The notes: a model not told the origin generated them from the letters alone. A stretch of DNA of 12,904 bases from Planctomycetaceae bacterium (GCA_003501565.1 DNPC01000134.1:1-12904), one strand, 5' to 3'; positions 1 through 6,857 are shown, counted from the stretch's first letter. Numbers and translations are program-made.

Positions 1-1
1 A

Positions 2-1285
2 GGTTACGGCGGAAATGGACCTTCGACTAAGACGGGTGGTGGCGGTCGTTCTCGAGGCGGACGCCGACCGAACAACAATCAAAACAAACGCCGCCGCGGC
101 CCCGGGAACAACGAGTCGTTTCCTGAGCCAATCGTAGATGAAAACGGCGAGATTCCGTTGCTGGAGTTCGAGGGCATCCTCGAGATGCATCCCAACGGCT
201 ACGGTTTTCTTCGAGCCGCCGACAACAATTATTCACGTGAGCGAACCGACCCATTCGTTCCTGGAACAATGATCGAAAAGTTCGGTCTTCGCCAAGGCGT
301 GAACATCAAGGCGATGATGCAACAGGCACGACGCCAACAGGGCCCGCGAGTCCGTGAAATCCTAGATGTCGATGGCCTGAAGCCTGAAGAATACGTTGAG
401 GTTAAGAATTTCGACGACGATAAATCACTCACGCCGATCAACCCCGAAGAGTGGTTGAACCTTGAGGTTGGTAAGGAGCCGATTACCAATCGCGTCATCG
501 ACCTACTTGCCCCCCTCGGGAAAGGCCAGCGTTCGCTGATCGTTGCACCGCCACGCAGCGGTAAAACAATCATGCTGCAACACATTAGCCGTGGCATCGC
601 TGAGAACCATCCGGATGTCAAACTGATGGTGCTGTTGATTGATGAACGGCCTGAAGAAGTAACGGACATGCGCCGGAACATTAAGAACGGCGAAGTCATT
701 GCTAGTAGCTTGGACATGGACGTCGATAGCCACGTCCGGCTAAGCCAATTAGTGATCGATCGCTGCAAGCGCCTGGCTGAGATGGGTAAAGATGTTTTCT
801 TGCTGATGGACTCAATCACTCGCCTTGCCCGCGCGTTCAACAAGTGGGTTGGAAACGCAGGGCCGACGATGAGCGGCGGTGTGAACATCAAAGCCATGGA
901 TGTCCCCAAGAAACTCTTCGCGACCGCTCGTGCGTTCGCCGAAGGTGGGTCGCTGACAATTGTCGGGACCGCTCTTATCGATACCGGTAGCCGCATGGAC
1001 GACCTGATTTTCCAGGAGTTCAAAGGGACCGGTAACATGGAACTGGTACTCGATCGCAAGCTGGCCGATCGCCGCGTCTGGCCGGCTATCGACATTGCCC
1101 AATCCGGTACGCGGCGCGAAGAACTGCTCCACGATAGCGAGACGTTGAATGCCGTCACGATGCTACGGCGCACGCTCAACTCAATGCACCCCGTGGAAGC
1201 AATGGAGCAATTGACGAAGCAACTTGGTCGCTTCGACTCAAACTCCGACTTCATCAAGCTTATTGCCGCCTCAGGCGATCGCTAA
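2..1285 (+). CDS. rho: Transcription termination factor Rho (5' end outside window)
   Basis: ATP-dependent RNA helicase that ends transcription by binding nascent RNA as a hexamer. The frame is open to the left edge, so the true start lies outside; 427 residues are visible against about 419 for whole E. coli Rho. Residues 1-40 are rich in Gly, Arg and Asn. The cold-shock-like RNA-binding domain begins near residue 57 (GILEMHPNGYGFLR). The P-loop APPRSGKT is at about 182-189, followed by the catalytic-Glu motif IDERPEEVTDM and the Walker B stretch FLLMDSITRLARAFN at about 266-280. Further on are GGSLTIVGTALIDTGS and the R-loop/C-terminal motif GTGNMELVLDRKLADRR. All key residues look intact. 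A TTG at 158 is only an internal codon, because homology and open frame run upstream of it. No strong intrinsic terminator follows. The next gene is convergent, 247 bases away. Confidence 0.97.
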   Translation, partial: GYGGNGPSTKTGGGGRSRGGRRPNNNQNKRRRGPGNNESFPEPIVDENGEIPLLEFEGILEMHPNGYGFLRAADNNYSRERTDPFVPGTMIEKFGLRQGVNIKAMMQQARRQQGPRVREILDVDGLKPEEYVEVKNFDDDKSLTPINPEEWLNLEVGKEPITNRVIDLLAPLGKGQRSLIVAPPRSGKTIMLQHISRGIAENHPDVKLMVLLIDERPEEVTDMRRNIKNGEVIASSLDMDVDSHVRLSQLVIDRCKRLAEMGKDVFLLMDSITRLARAFNKWVGNAGPTMSGGVNIKAMDVPKKLFATARAFAEGGSLTIVGTALIDTGSRMDDLIFQEFKGTGNMELVLDRKLADRRVWPAIDIAQSGTRREELLHDSETLNAVTMLRRTLNSMHPVEAMEQLTKQLGRFDSNSDFIKLIAASGDR

Positions 1286-1504
1286 GCGGCAAGAATGCTG
1301 ACTCCGCACGAAGCAGCTAGCACTAGCGAGTGCTTGGATTGCATTAGCGGGACTACTGCATAGCATTTCAACGTGCTTATTCGCGGTATCCAGCAAACGC
1401 GCGAACACTTGGCTCCAGACGCCCATAGCTTTCAGGCACCTGCCTATCGCTGCGCGTCCTGGACCATCGCAGTCTCGAGAAGGGCTACATACATCAGCCC
1501 AAAC

Positions 1505-1530
1505 CGCTCACGCTCAGCACTGCTCGCTCA
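1505..1530. repeat. Triple CGCTCA short direct repeat
   Basis: CGCTCA occurs at 1505-1510, 1511-1516 and 1525-1530, just past the stop of the minus-strand 141-aa gene and between it and rho. Two copies are adjacent and the third is offset by 14 bases. There is no T-tract, so it is not a clear terminator. It may be chance or a remnant of repeat expansion. Confidence 0.3.
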
Positions 1531-1532
1531 AG

Positions 1533-1958
1533 CTAAGCGGCGCGACGGTAGACTAGATCTTTGTAAGCTACCAAGATTTCGTACATGTCCTGCGGGATTT
1601 CGATCGTGTCGTCCTTGAAATCTTCCAACCACGCACGATTGGTTGAGATCGCATCTCGCAATAACTCGAATACTTCTCCAGCCCCCACGCAAACGCGAAC
1701 CGGCTCACGCTCGAAGGGGTCCAGCGGATCAATTCGCCCCGCGATACAAGATGCCTCCAGCGCAGCCAAGTCTTCGTCCGTTGGCTCATCATCCAGCTGG
1801 TCTAGTGTGCTCCGCAGAGCATCGTTCGCTCGTGAATTTGGACCTACAGCCTGGCCTAACCCCTGGGGTTCGACCGACTCCTGCGATCCATCCAATTGAG
1901 CCTCAGAATCAAAGATGCGAAGCCCAAGAGGGTTGTCGCGTCGTGGTAGGCTGGGCAT
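1533..1958 (-). CDS. Hypothetical acidic protein, 141 aa
   Basis: Function not recognised. The product is rich in Asp and Glu, with no signal peptide or membrane segment. Residues 1-50 look disordered (Pro, Gln, Ser, Gly). Residues 55-141 look like a small helical domain with motifs DEPTDEDLAALE, VCVGAGEVFELL and a C-terminal helix with DMYEILVAYKDLVYRR. The ATG at 1958 is supported by GGAG five bases upstream on the minus strand, one of the few clear ribosome sites in the window. The stop is TAG. It is convergent with rho and stands alone on its strand, so there is no operon context. The long frame, ribosome site and protein-like composition argue for a real gene. I infer a lineage-restricted cytoplasmic protein. 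Confidence 0.72.
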   Translation of the reverse strand: MPSLPRRDNPLGLRIFDSEAQLDGSQESVEPQGLGQAVGPNSRANDALRSTLDQLDDEPTDEDLAALEASCIAGRIDPLDPFEREPVRVCVGAGEVFELLRDAISTNRAWLEDFKDDTIEIPQDMYEILVAYKDLVYRRAA

Positions 1959-2024
1959 ATTCGCTCCGAGTCTCGATGTAGGTCTAATGCGAAGTAGTAA
2001 TCGGTACAGGAGGTTATCGGATTG

Positions 2025-2053
2025 GCAAACTTTGCGGGTTAAGTCAACTTTGC
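2025..2053. repeat. Palindrome GCAAACTTTGC with a repeated half
   Basis: GCAAACTTTGC at 2025-2035 is a perfect 5+1+5 palindrome. Its AACTTTGC portion (2028-2035) recurs at 2046-2053, an 18-base shift. The element lies about 70 to 95 bases upstream of the 141-aa gene's start and could be an operator for it, but no matching regulator is visible. This is seen directly; its function is speculative. Confidence 0.35.
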
Positions 2054-2131
2054 CGATTCTTCAGACTTTTTCTGAACAGATTACCGGGCGACCTACATGG
2101 TTCCGCCACCAGGCCACCAGGAGGGGCAAAA

Positions 2132-2218
2132 GTGAGCAATGAAGACTCGCGGTGGGCTTATCCTGCAGCGTGTCTAGTATTGAGCAATGTTAGCTGGTTT
2201 TCATGCTTGCTTCTGTAG
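2132..2218 (+). CDS. Possible 28-aa small membrane peptide
   Basis: A GTG codon at 2132 follows AGGAGG (2119-2124) at a seven-base gap, an almost ideal ribosome-binding arrangement and stronger than that of most genes here. Translation gives MSNEDSRWAY, then PAACLVLSNV, then SWFSCLLL before TAG at 2216-2218. The first seven residues are polar or charged, and the rest is hydrophobic enough for one short membrane segment. A nine-base repeat TGAGCAATG (2133-2141 and 2181-2189) falls in frame. It could be a real small protein, a leader peptide, or the start of a decayed gene. It is also short enough to be chance, so confidence is low. Confidence 0.28.
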   Translation: MSNEDSRWAYPAACLVLSNVSWFSCLLL

Positions 2219-2345
2219 CCGGAGACGCCAGCCCCCATCTTTGGACATTCTCGCACACTACACGACATACCACCCTCTTCAGATAGTCGCGACAGAGTAT
2301 TCTGATCGCTGCCCCAAGATAATGGTTCGTGATGTGGCCGAGACT

Positions 2346-2594
2346 TTACGCATGTTGGCCCCGAGAGCACTCGGCGATTCGACCATGAGTTCGCGGCACG
2401 GCCTCGACAAACTCAAATACTCGAACGAACAGCATCAAGCTTGCGATTGCCAAGTAGCTGAATCGCTTGACAATGTATTGCCACTTGCTTAGATTCGCGC
2501 CTCCTGGTTCTGGCGGGATGATCACCAGATTTTGTTGAGCCATTGATTTGGCCATGTGCAATTGCACGGTCCTATTGCCCTCGTGCGTCCCCAT
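2346..2594 (-). CDS. Doubtful ORF with one hydrophobic segment
   Basis: An 82-codon frame with internal Met at codons 14 and 18. From Met18 it reads MAQQNLVIIPPEPGG, and later contains a hydrophobic run SYLAIASLMLFVRVFEFV that could be a membrane helix. No Shine-Dalgarno precedes any of the three ATG codons. The frame also stays open upstream of the first ATG, into sequence antisense to the Tex-like gene. It covers the strong promoter-like site that reads the other way. I list it because its composition is more protein-like than other frames here, but it may be a decayed gene or an accidental frame. Confidence 0.2.
   Translation of the reverse strand: MGTHEGNRTVQLHMAKSMAQQNLVIIPPEPGGANLSKWQYIVKRFSYLAIASLMLFVRVFEFVEAVPRTHGRIAECSRGQHA
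2467..2495 (+). promoter_or_regulatory. Sigma70-type promoter upstream of the Tex-like gene
   Basis: A perfect -35 hexamer TTGACA (2467-2472) is followed by a 17-base spacer and the -10 hexamer TAGATT (2490-2495, four of six matches to TATAAT). Transcription would begin near 2502 and give a leader of about 170 bases before the ATG at 2675. It is the best promoter match I saw in the window and points at the right gene. Planctomycete promoters are not well characterised, so this is a sequence-based prediction. Confidence 0.5.
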
Positions 2595-2674
2595 TGCGGT
2601 CGCAACTTTGTAAATCCAAATGCCCGCAGTGCTGGTACGCAGTAGTACTGCTGGGCCGAAAGCGTTCTGTTTCC

Positions 2675-5600
2675 ATGATTGATCTCTCTGGGGTTGCCCA
2701 CCAACTTCATCTTTCAGTTGAGCAAATTCGCATTGCCGCTGATCTTCTACAAAAGGGCTATCAACCTGCTTTCATCCAGCAATATCGAGCGGATGAGACT
2801 GGGAACCTCTCCCGTGACGCATTGTGGGCGCTGAAGCTTGAGATCGATCGGCAGCAGCGTCTGGCTACCGCCCGCGTTCGTTTGTCGAGTCAGCTGCCCA
2901 AGGATGCAGAGCTCGATGATGAAGCCAAGAAGTTCATCGAACAAGCCGACACAGAGCTTGGTGTCGAGGCCGCATTGAGGGCCTTCCGCGCCCGTCGCAG
3001 CTTGGAAACTTCGCAAGCGGCAGACGCTGTCGCTGGGTCATTGCTTGAAAAGATGGTCGCCTATGAAGGTCAACCCATCTCAGACCTACAGGCATGGGTC
3101 GCAGAACAACTTGGTGTTACACCTGAGGAAGCCAGCACGGCTCTGCAAAAGACGGAGGAGCTGGTCGGGGCACTACTTCTGTGCGACACCGGTTTTATGC
3201 AGCAGCTCCGCACGTATGTCCAGCGGAAAGCTCAAATTCGCGTGGAATTGGTCGAGGCTTCGCAAGGTGGAAACAAGGAACCCAAGAAAGCCACGCCCCA
3301 AAACGATGCGGCAGAAAAAGTAGAAGCACCACCCGAATCCGAGACCTCCCACACAGCGGCCGGAGATACTCCACAATCCGGCGATTCGGCCGCTGCACAG
3401 ACTGAACGATCCACAGCTTCGGCCGCTGCGCAGCCTGAAACACCTGAGGCGTCTAACGCCGCAGAAGATCAGCCCCTGCCAACGGGCACGGCAGAACCAG
3501 CCAGTGGCGATGCAGAATCAGCTAGTGATGCGGTTCCGCCGGCAGCAGAAGAAGAAAGTGCAACAGAAGCACAACCAACTACCGCCGCCCAGGAAACGGC
3601 TGCTCAGGCTCAAGGTGCCACCGAAGGCAGTGACTTACCGCCCCACGGCGATACAGTTGCTTCGGCTGAGTCCCCGGAGACGATTGTGTCTTCAGAGGCG
3701 ACTGGGTCTTCAGATTCAACTGGGTCTTCAGATTCAACTGAGTCTTCAGAGGCGACTCCTGCTAGCAACGGACCGGAAGCTGGCGCCGCCCAAGCTGAAA
3801 ACGCGGCAACTGACGAAGTTGTCGTCGATTGGGCCGCCGGGAAAAAAGCAAAATCCGCTTCAAAGATTGCCAAGAAATCCGCTGGCAAAAAGGAAAGCTC
3901 ACGGCAGCTGGCCAAGCTCACACCTCGCCAGCGCAGACGGCGTTGGTTGGTCGCCATGCTCACACCAATGAAAGGGCTCAAGAAGCCACTTTCGAAACTG
4001 TCGGCCTATCAACTACTCATGTTGGGCCGGGGGCAACGTAGCCAAATCGTAAAGACACACCTGCAGTACGATGCCAAGACTCTTACACACCAGGGACGCG
4101 ACCGTTTCGTTTCACGCGAACATCCGCTTTCGAAGTGGTTCGCCCAGGCGGTAACCGGCGCACTGGAATCAAGCGTCCGCCAGAAGATCGAAAACGATGC
4201 GATAGCGGAACTTGAAGAACAGTCCACAGAAAAGCTACTCAGCCGAAGCGTCGATGGCCTCCGGCGAACTCTGCTACAGCGTCCTGTTCGCGGCCACCGA
4301 GTAATGGTGGTAGACACAGTTGGCCCCAAGGTAGCGGCGGTCGCAATTGTCGACCAAAGCGGCAATGTTTTGGCGAATGAAGAGATACCCTGTTCGGCCC
4401 TGACTGAGACCGTAACCCAGAACGTTACACGACTGGGTGAGTTGGTCCATAAATACAAGGTAACGTTGGTCGCGTTGACCAACGGGCCAGCCAGACGCTT
4501 CCTGGTGCACACGCTTCGCGAATTGATCAATCAGAGTTCTGAAAGCGGACTGCGGTGGACGATGGCGGACCGTAGCGGCGCCGATGCCTATGCCGCAGGC
4601 CGAATTTCACTTCGTGAACTTGGAGCTTTCAACCGGCGAGACCGGGCCGCAATTTGGGTCGCTCGCAGCCTCCAAGATCCTTTGCTTCAGTACCTAAAGG
4701 TTGGCATCAACCGACTCCGCCTCGGAAGTTTCCAACGTGAACTTCCGCAAGAGCCGCTCAAGAAACTTGTTCGAGAAACGATCGCTGATTGTGTCGCTGG
4801 TCAGGGAGTGGACGTTCACAGCGCCAGCGTTTCTCAGCTCTTGTGTGTCCCAGGCATTCACGATTCGCAAGCCCAGCAAATCGCGACCATGGCCGCCCAA
4901 GGTAGCATTGAAAGTCGTCTTCAGCTTGTTTCCTCCGTCAGTGATTGGACGGAAACACAATCTCGCCAGGCCATTGGGATGCTACGTGTCTTCGGAAGTG
5001 AGGAGACATTTGATGCAACCAATATCCACCCAGACGACTACAAACTTGCGCAGCGTCTAGTAGACGGTACCGAATTCGACAAACCACCCTCTGCACCACC
5101 AAACTGGGAAAAACCGGCCCCCGTTTCCGCCGAAGAGGCAGCCGACATCGCTGCCGGAGATCATGCTGATGAAGCGGCGCCGGAAGACAATACTGGTAGC
5201 GATTCGGAATCGCAGAGCACAACCTCGCCGACTGAAGAAACGCCTTCCTCCGGCTCGGAAAATGCCGGTCGTGATGCTCAGGTTGCACAAGAGCCTAGCG
5301 CCGATGCGGATAACGTAGGCGAGCACGCTTCTGAAAAGGAACCAACTGAAACGGCTTCGACAGTTGATAACGAAACATCAGAATCAGTAGCTGCGTCGGA
5401 CCAAGAGACGGCTTCCTCGGAGGGCGATACATCGGAACCTGCCGTTGTTCAAACCGATGACGTTGAAACTGCCGAAAACGCTGAAGCTGTCACCGACAGT
5501 CCACCTGACTCGCCCTCTGCACCGTCAGATTCGTCTGAGTCTGAGCCGGCGGCAGCTTCCGCGGTTGAGGGTTCAGTTGAATCGAAGTTTCCAAAGCCAG

Positions 5601-6724
5601 AATACCCGGAAGACATTGAGACGACGGGCCCGGTCAAGCTTCCTATCGATGTTGAAAAGCTCGCACGGGGATGGCAAGTTGGCAGGGAACGTTTAAAAAG
5701 CATCGCTCATGCACTAAATGAACCTTTCGCGGACGCTCGTCTGAGCAGGTCGCCTGTGCCGATGCGATCACAAATGCCTACTTTGGACAACCTTGAACCA
5801 GGCCAATGCTTATGGGCCGTGGTCGTTGGAGTTGCCGATTTTGGAGCTTTCGTCGAACTTGGTCCAGACTGCGGTGGCTTGATTCACATCAGTCGACTGT
5901 CGAGCCGCTACGTTGACGATCCCCATGAAGTCGTGCAGGTTGGCGATTTGATCATGACCTGGGTGGTATCGATCGACAAATCAAAGGGACGCGTCGCACT
6001 TACCACCCTTTCGCCAGCAGAAGCGGAAGCAGCCCGCTCGGAGGATTCCGGCCGTCCACGGCGCGGGCAGTCCGATCAACGTAGCCAAGGCGGTCGACGC
6101 GGCGGAAATCAACCACGCGGCCAGGGCGGTCAGCGTGGTACTGGCGGACAACGTGACAACCGAGGACAGCGAGGCCAAGGCGGACAGGGGCGCGGCCAGG
6201 CGGGTTCCCCCGGTGGACGGCCGGGCGGGAAGCGGCCAGGAGACAAGTCCGCGGGTGGCAGTCGTGGAGGTAATCGTGGACGCGGTAAAGATGGCGGACG
6301 AGACTCTCGTCGCTCGCGTGGGGATCGCCCCGCGAAATCCGTTGTGGTGACGAGCAAGAAACCCGTCGACCCAATATCAAGCGCTATGAAGGAAGGCGAA
6401 GAACCGCTGCGGTCCTTCTCAGACTTGATGCAGTTCTATGAAGCCAAGCGAACCGACGAACCTAGTCCGGAAGGCTCCAGCTCTCCAACCGCTGCGGCTG
6501 CGAATACTGCGTCTGAGAATTCTGTACCGCCCGCAGCACCTGAGAACTCCAACCAGTCCGCTGAACAGAACTCAGAACCGCCTGCCGCATCAGTGGAAAC
6601 GCCGCCTTCGCCACCTGAGCCTGAGGCGAAGAGCGATACAGATTCTGCGACCAATGCTGATACGGCCGAAACTACAGCAGCCGTCACAGATGACAAACAG
6701 CCCGAGTCGCAGACAGGGCAATAG
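2675..6724 (+). CDS. Divergent Tex/YhgF-family S1 RNA-binding protein with disordered inserts, 1349 aa
   Basis: Nucleic-acid-binding protein of the Tex family, probably cytoplasmic; Tex proteins are linked to transcription and RNA processing. Domains: Tex N-terminal helical domain 1-190 (KGYQPAFIQQYRADETGNL resembles the Tex motif with PFIARYRKE); acidic Ala/Glu/Ser/Thr insert about 195-388; basic patch 389-424 (RQRRRRW); helical region 425-535; YqgF RNase-H-like fold about 540-670, ending LQDPLLQYLKVG; helix-hairpin-helix about 690-775 (GVDVHSASVSQLLCVPGI); second acidic insert about 803-970; short conserved helical segment 985-1030; S1 domain 1041-1113 (GAFVELGPDCGGLIHISRLS); RGG-rich tail 1127-1217; conserved segment ending FSDLMQFYEAKR; acidic end 1260-1349. 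E. coli Tex is about 773 residues, and inserts and tails explain the excess. The frame opens at 2543, but homology starts at the ATG at 2675, which lacks a Shine-Dalgarno. It may be a paralogue beside an ordinary Tex. Confidence 0.9.
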   Translation: MIDLSGVAHQLHLSVEQIRIAADLLQKGYQPAFIQQYRADETGNLSRDALWALKLEIDRQQRLATARVRLSSQLPKDAELDDEAKKFIEQADTELGVEAALRAFRARRSLETSQAADAVAGSLLEKMVAYEGQPISDLQAWVAEQLGVTPEEASTALQKTEELVGALLLCDTGFMQQLRTYVQRKAQIRVELVEASQGGNKEPKKATPQNDAAEKVEAPPESETSHTAAGDTPQSGDSAAAQTERSTASAAAQPETPEASNAAEDQPLPTGTAEPASGDAESASDAVPPAAEEESATEAQPTTAAQETAAQAQGATEGSDLPPHGDTVASAESPETIVSSEATGSSDSTGSSDSTESSEATPASNGPEAGAAQAENAATDEVVVDWAAGKKAKSASKIAKKSAGKKESSRQLAKLTPRQRRRRWLVAMLTPMKGLKKPLSKLSAYQLLMLGRGQRSQIVKTHLQYDAKTLTHQGRDRFVSREHPLSKWFAQAVTGALESSVRQKIENDAIAELEEQSTEKLLSRSVDGLRRTLLQRPVRGHRVMVVDTVGPKVAAVAIVDQSGNVLANEEIPCSALTETVTQNVTRLGELVHKYKVTLVALTNGPARRFLVHTLRELINQSSESGLRWTMADRSGADAYAAGRISLRELGAFNRRDRAAIWVARSLQDPLLQYLKVGINRLRLGSFQRELPQEPLKKLVRETIADCVAGQGVDVHSASVSQLLCVPGIHDSQAQQIATMAAQGSIESRLQLVSSVSDWTETQSRQAIGMLRVFGSEETFDATNIHPDDYKLAQRLVDGTEFDKPPSAPPNWEKPAPVSAEEAADIAAGDHADEAAPEDNTGSDSESQSTTSPTEETPSSGSENAGRDAQVAQEPSADADNVGEHASEKEPTETASTVDNETSESVAASDQETASSEGDTSEPAVVQTDDVETAENAEAVTDSPPDSPSAPSDSSESEPAAASAVEGSVESKFPKPEYPEDIETTGPVKLPIDVEKLARGWQVGRERLKSIAHALNEPFADARLSRSPVPMRSQMPTLDNLEPGQCLWAVVVGVADFGAFVELGPDCGGLIHISRLSSRYVDDPHEVVQVGDLIMTWVVSIDKSKGRVALTTLSPAEAEAARSEDSGRPRRGQSDQRSQGGRRGGNQPRGQGGQRGTGGQRDNRGQRGQGGQGRGQAGSPGGRPGGKRPGDKSAGGSRGGNRGRGKDGGRDSRRSRGDRPAKSVVVTSKKPVDPISSAMKEGEEPLRSFSDLMQFYEAKRTDEPSPEGSSSPTAAAANTASENSVPPAAPENSNQSAEQNSEPPAASVETPPSPPEPEAKSDTDSATNADTAETTAAVTDDKQPESQTGQ
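3257..3838 (+). repeat. Low-complexity acidic insert 1 in the Tex-like gene
   Basis: It encodes residues about 195-388, dominated by Ala, Glu, Ser, Thr, Pro and Gln with almost no aromatic or large hydrophobic residues, so it is predicted to be disordered. It replaces a short loop of ordinary Tex between the N-terminal helical domain (ending near LVEASQGG) and the next conserved segment (from RQRRRRWLVAMLTP). It contains the 18-base tandem repeat listed separately. Confidence 0.8.
3689..3760 (+). repeat. Four tandem 18-base repeats
   Basis: Units at 3689-3706, 3707-3724, 3725-3742 and 3743-3760 all begin TCTTCAGA and encode SSEATG, SSDSTG, SSDSTE and SSEATP. Units two and three differ at one base, and units one and four share the variant core GAGGCGACT. 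The repeat is in frame, so gain or loss of units would change protein length by six residues without a frameshift. Confidence 0.9.
5081..5584 (+). repeat. Low-complexity acidic insert 2 in the Tex-like gene
   Basis: It encodes residues about 803-970, again Glu, Asp, Ser, Thr and Ala rich and very low in hydrophobic residues. It falls between the helix-hairpin-helix region (ending near HPDDYKLAQRLV) and the short helical segment before S1 (IDVEKLARGWQVGRERL). In ordinary Tex these two regions are nearly adjacent. Confidence 0.8.
6053..6325 (+). repeat. RGG/RGQ-rich tail segment of the Tex-like gene
   Basis: It encodes residues about 1127-1217, with many RGG, GGQRG and GGRPGG units made of Gly, Arg, Gln and Asp. 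Such tails commonly bind RNA without sequence specificity and can promote condensate formation. E. coli Tex has a much shorter Arg/Gly stretch at the same place after S1, so this is an expansion of a family feature. Confidence 0.85.
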
Positions 6725-6794
6725 ATCGTCCTACGACCGCAGCCCCACACCAACGAGTTTGCTCGAGTGCAGATACTAGACGCTACCTAACACT

Positions 6795-6819
6795 GGCCGA
6801 GTTGCTGACCAACTAGGCC
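6795..6819 (+). terminator. Hairpin after the Tex-like gene, possible terminator
   Basis: GGCCGAGTTG (6795-6804) pairs with CAACTAGGCC (6810-6819) around the loop CTGAC: nine pairs with one G/A mismatch. It lies 70 bases past the Tex-like stop and 38 bases before the next gene. No T-tract follows, so it is not a classic intrinsic terminator. It could act with Rho, protect the mRNA 3' end, or affect translation of the downstream gene. Confidence 0.35.
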
Positions 6820-6857
6820 GCTCACTGCCTATTGCTACTTAAAACCTACACTGCACC

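Larger units (their letters stand above)
1959..2674. other. 716-base region without a confident gene
   Basis: This lies between the divergently transcribed 141-aa gene and the Tex-like gene. It contains a palindrome with repeat copies (2025-2053), two AGGAGG sequences (2008-2013 and 2119-2124), a possible 28-codon ORF (2132-2218), a promoter-like site (2467-2495), and a low-confidence minus-strand ORF (2346-2594). Longer frames here on the plus strand, such as 2187-2492, have Cys/His/Arg-rich products typical of non-coding sequence. No tRNA or other recognisable RNA gene was seen. An unrecognised small RNA or a long 5' leader is possible. Confidence 0.6.

Noticed and set aside
229..1257. Long minus-strand frame antisense to rho
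   Set aside because: It is a shadow of the rho coding frame. The product is Ser/Arg-rich with no family resemblance, while the plus strand is unmistakably Rho.
1319..1334. Hairpin AGCACT/AGTGCT with loop AGCG after rho
   Set aside because: Only six base pairs and no T-run; too weak to call a terminator.
2021..2036. Sigma54-like promoter (TTGGCA followed by TTTGC)
   Set aside because: The GG and GC elements are 10 bases apart instead of the required 12, so it does not fit a -24/-12 promoter.
2019..2047. Minus-strand promoter for the 141-aa gene from TTGACT (2047-2042)
   Set aside because: At 16-18 base spacing the -10 position has at most two or three matches, and the nearer GATAAC is 23 bases away.
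2187..2492. 101-codon plus-strand frame in the gap
   Set aside because: The composition is unlike a folded protein, there is no ribosome site, and it runs across the predicted promoter for the Tex-like gene.
2543..2674. Upstream extension of the Tex-like gene to an ATG at 2543
   Set aside because: The added 44 residues are Cys/Arg/Ser-rich and unlike Tex N-termini; homology begins at the ATG at 2675.
3689..3760. Tandem repeat as a CRISPR-like array
   Set aside because: The units are contiguous with no spacers and encode an in-frame hexapeptide repeat.
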